A program made the position numbers and the translations under genes. A stretch of 13,329 nucleotides of DNA, taken from Euryarchaeota archaeon UBA169. GTDB taxonomy: Archaea; Thermoplasmatota; Poseidoniia; MGIII; CG-Epi1. The number at the start of each line of letters is the position of its first letter. Within the stretch, counting starts at the first letter, position 1. The notes beneath the pieces are model-generated. The model was given only the letters and a program-made list of their open reading frames with translations, did not search any database and had not been told where the DNA came from. The stretch is taken from assembly GCA_002497685.1 (NCBI GenBank), contig DAEH01000042.1, positions 1-13,329 of the forward strand, given 5' to 3'. Below, one piece after another: positions 12,822 to 13,329 of this stretch.

Positions 12822-13301
12822 GTGATATCAGATAGTCAATATAAACTGGAAACAGAGTATAAGTTCAAGAAGGGAGATCAAGCTAAGTCTGTTTTTTTTC
12901 AAAAGAGTTATGGAATAGGCATGGCACTCTTTATTTTTTCCATCATTATCTTTGTTTCAGGGGAACTAGCACTGGCTGTGTTGATACCTCTAGCCATCCC
13001 TTCAATATATATTTACAGAGCAATTGTTGGACGTAATGAAAGTTGGGGAGACCGAGGCCGCCGTGAGTCTCATAAAACAGCTATTTTAGTTAGGACAAAA
13101 GGTGGCAGTTATGAGTATAGATTCCGCAAAGATTCCTACATTGTTTTGTTTAATTCATCTAGTATTTGTAAAGTATGTAAACAAAAATTTAAGACTGAAA
13201 GTAGTCTAGAATGTTATTTTCAAATTTGCACTAAAAACGACAAATGCATTGAATCCCTCGCAAAAATCAGCGGAAAGAATTTCACTGATTACCGCCCTTA
13301 A
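12822..13301 (+). CDS. Unrecognised small membrane protein with a cysteine cluster
   Basis: A 159-residue protein read from a GTG start 9 nt after guaAb; a start at the ATG for Met34 would remove part of the first helix and is less likely. Two adjacent hydrophobic segments (about 31-46 and 48-68) form a hairpin in the membrane. A charged linker R-N-E-S-W-G-D-R-G-R-R follows, then a soluble C-terminal part with C-x2-C-x11-C-x4-C-x5-C (Cys116, 119, 131, 136, 142). The spacing suggests a zinc-binding fold, although the ligands do not match a class I know. The stop is only 4 nt from the 3' end of the convergent tRNA gene. No family is recognised. Confidence 0.6.
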   Translation: MISDSQYKLETEYKFKKGDQAKSVFFQKSYGIGMALFIFSIIIFVSGELALAVLIPLAIPSIYIYRAIVGRNESWGDRGRRESHKTAILVRTKGGSYEYRFRKDSYIVLFNSSSICKVCKQKFKTESSLECYFQICTKNDKCIESLAKISGKNFTDYRP

Positions 13302-13305
13302 ATTA

Positions 13306-13329
13306 TGGTGCCGGGGGCGGGGTTCGAAC
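13306..13329 (-). tRNA. tRNA gene, 3' part only (cut by window edge)
   Basis: On the minus strand the sequence gives the end of a T arm: G53, loop TTCGAAC, 3' strand CCCGC, then acceptor strand CCCCGGC, discriminator A and an encoded CCA. The 24 nt are far more G+C-rich than the surrounding DNA. The anticodon is outside the window, so the amino acid cannot be named. Confidence 0.85.

Noticed and set aside
1..13329. CRISPR array, insertion sequence, prophage or integrase genes
   Set aside because: No short regularly spaced repeats, transposase or integrase motifs were seen. The only long repeat is the intragenic lobe duplication. The tRNA end at the right edge shows no visible attachment-site duplication in the window.

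Overview
The window looks like AT-rich archaeal DNA, most likely from a marine planktonic euryarchaeon of the Poseidoniales (Marine Group II) or Marine Group III type. The sequence support for archaea is a stand-alone GMP synthase ATP-pyrophosphatase subunit (GuaAb, not fused to a glutaminase), several TATA-like boxes 20-26 nt upstream of start codons with no Shine-Dalgarno (leaderless genes), and lipoproteins with an S-F-T-G-C lipobox, one followed by a run of aspartates. The exact lineage is an inference. Several genes are of bacterial type (long-chain flavodoxin, Orn, a PmtA-like methyltransferase, a YbaN-like protein), as is common in these archaea.

Left part (1-2254): the end of an unrecognised gene, thioredoxin (-), a long-chain flavodoxin (+), then a minus-strand pair, an iron-type DtxR regulator translationally coupled to a DsrE/F-like protein. 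Centre (2255-7196): an apparent iron-uptake operon. It begins with three palindromic DtxR-type boxes (TTTAGG-N4-CCTAAA) over the promoter, followed by a 705-residue lipoprotein made of two near-identical transferrin-like lobes, a 198-nt intergenic segment rich in RNA secondary structure, a PhnC-like ABC ATPase, a PhnE-like permease and a membrane-anchored protein with a HmuY-like module. Right part (7197-13329): an S15/CocE-type lipoprotein hydrolase (-), a YbaN/DUF454 membrane protein (+), a PmtA-like methyltransferase (+), an orn-epimerase pair (-), guaAb with a small membrane protein (+), and the 3' end of a tRNA gene (-).

The main finding is the central operon. Automatic annotation would probably call the 705-residue protein a phosphonate-binding protein because of its PhnC/PhnE partners. 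Both lobes, however, carry the transferrin Fe(III) ligand set (Asp, Tyr, Tyr, His), the Thr-containing S-C-H-T-G anion site and the matching disulfide cysteines. Together with the DtxR boxes, the adjacent iron-type DtxR gene, the HmuY-like protein and a nearby flavodoxin, this points to an archaeal bilobal transferrin used as the substrate-binding protein of an iron ABC transporter. No functional claim has been tested; all of it is read from sequence by eye.

The genome is very compact: three convergent gene pairs have overlapping or abutting stop codons, and operon genes overlap by ATGA or longer. The only gene-free stretch near 200 nt is 4500-4697, and it is the most structured non-coding sequence in the window.
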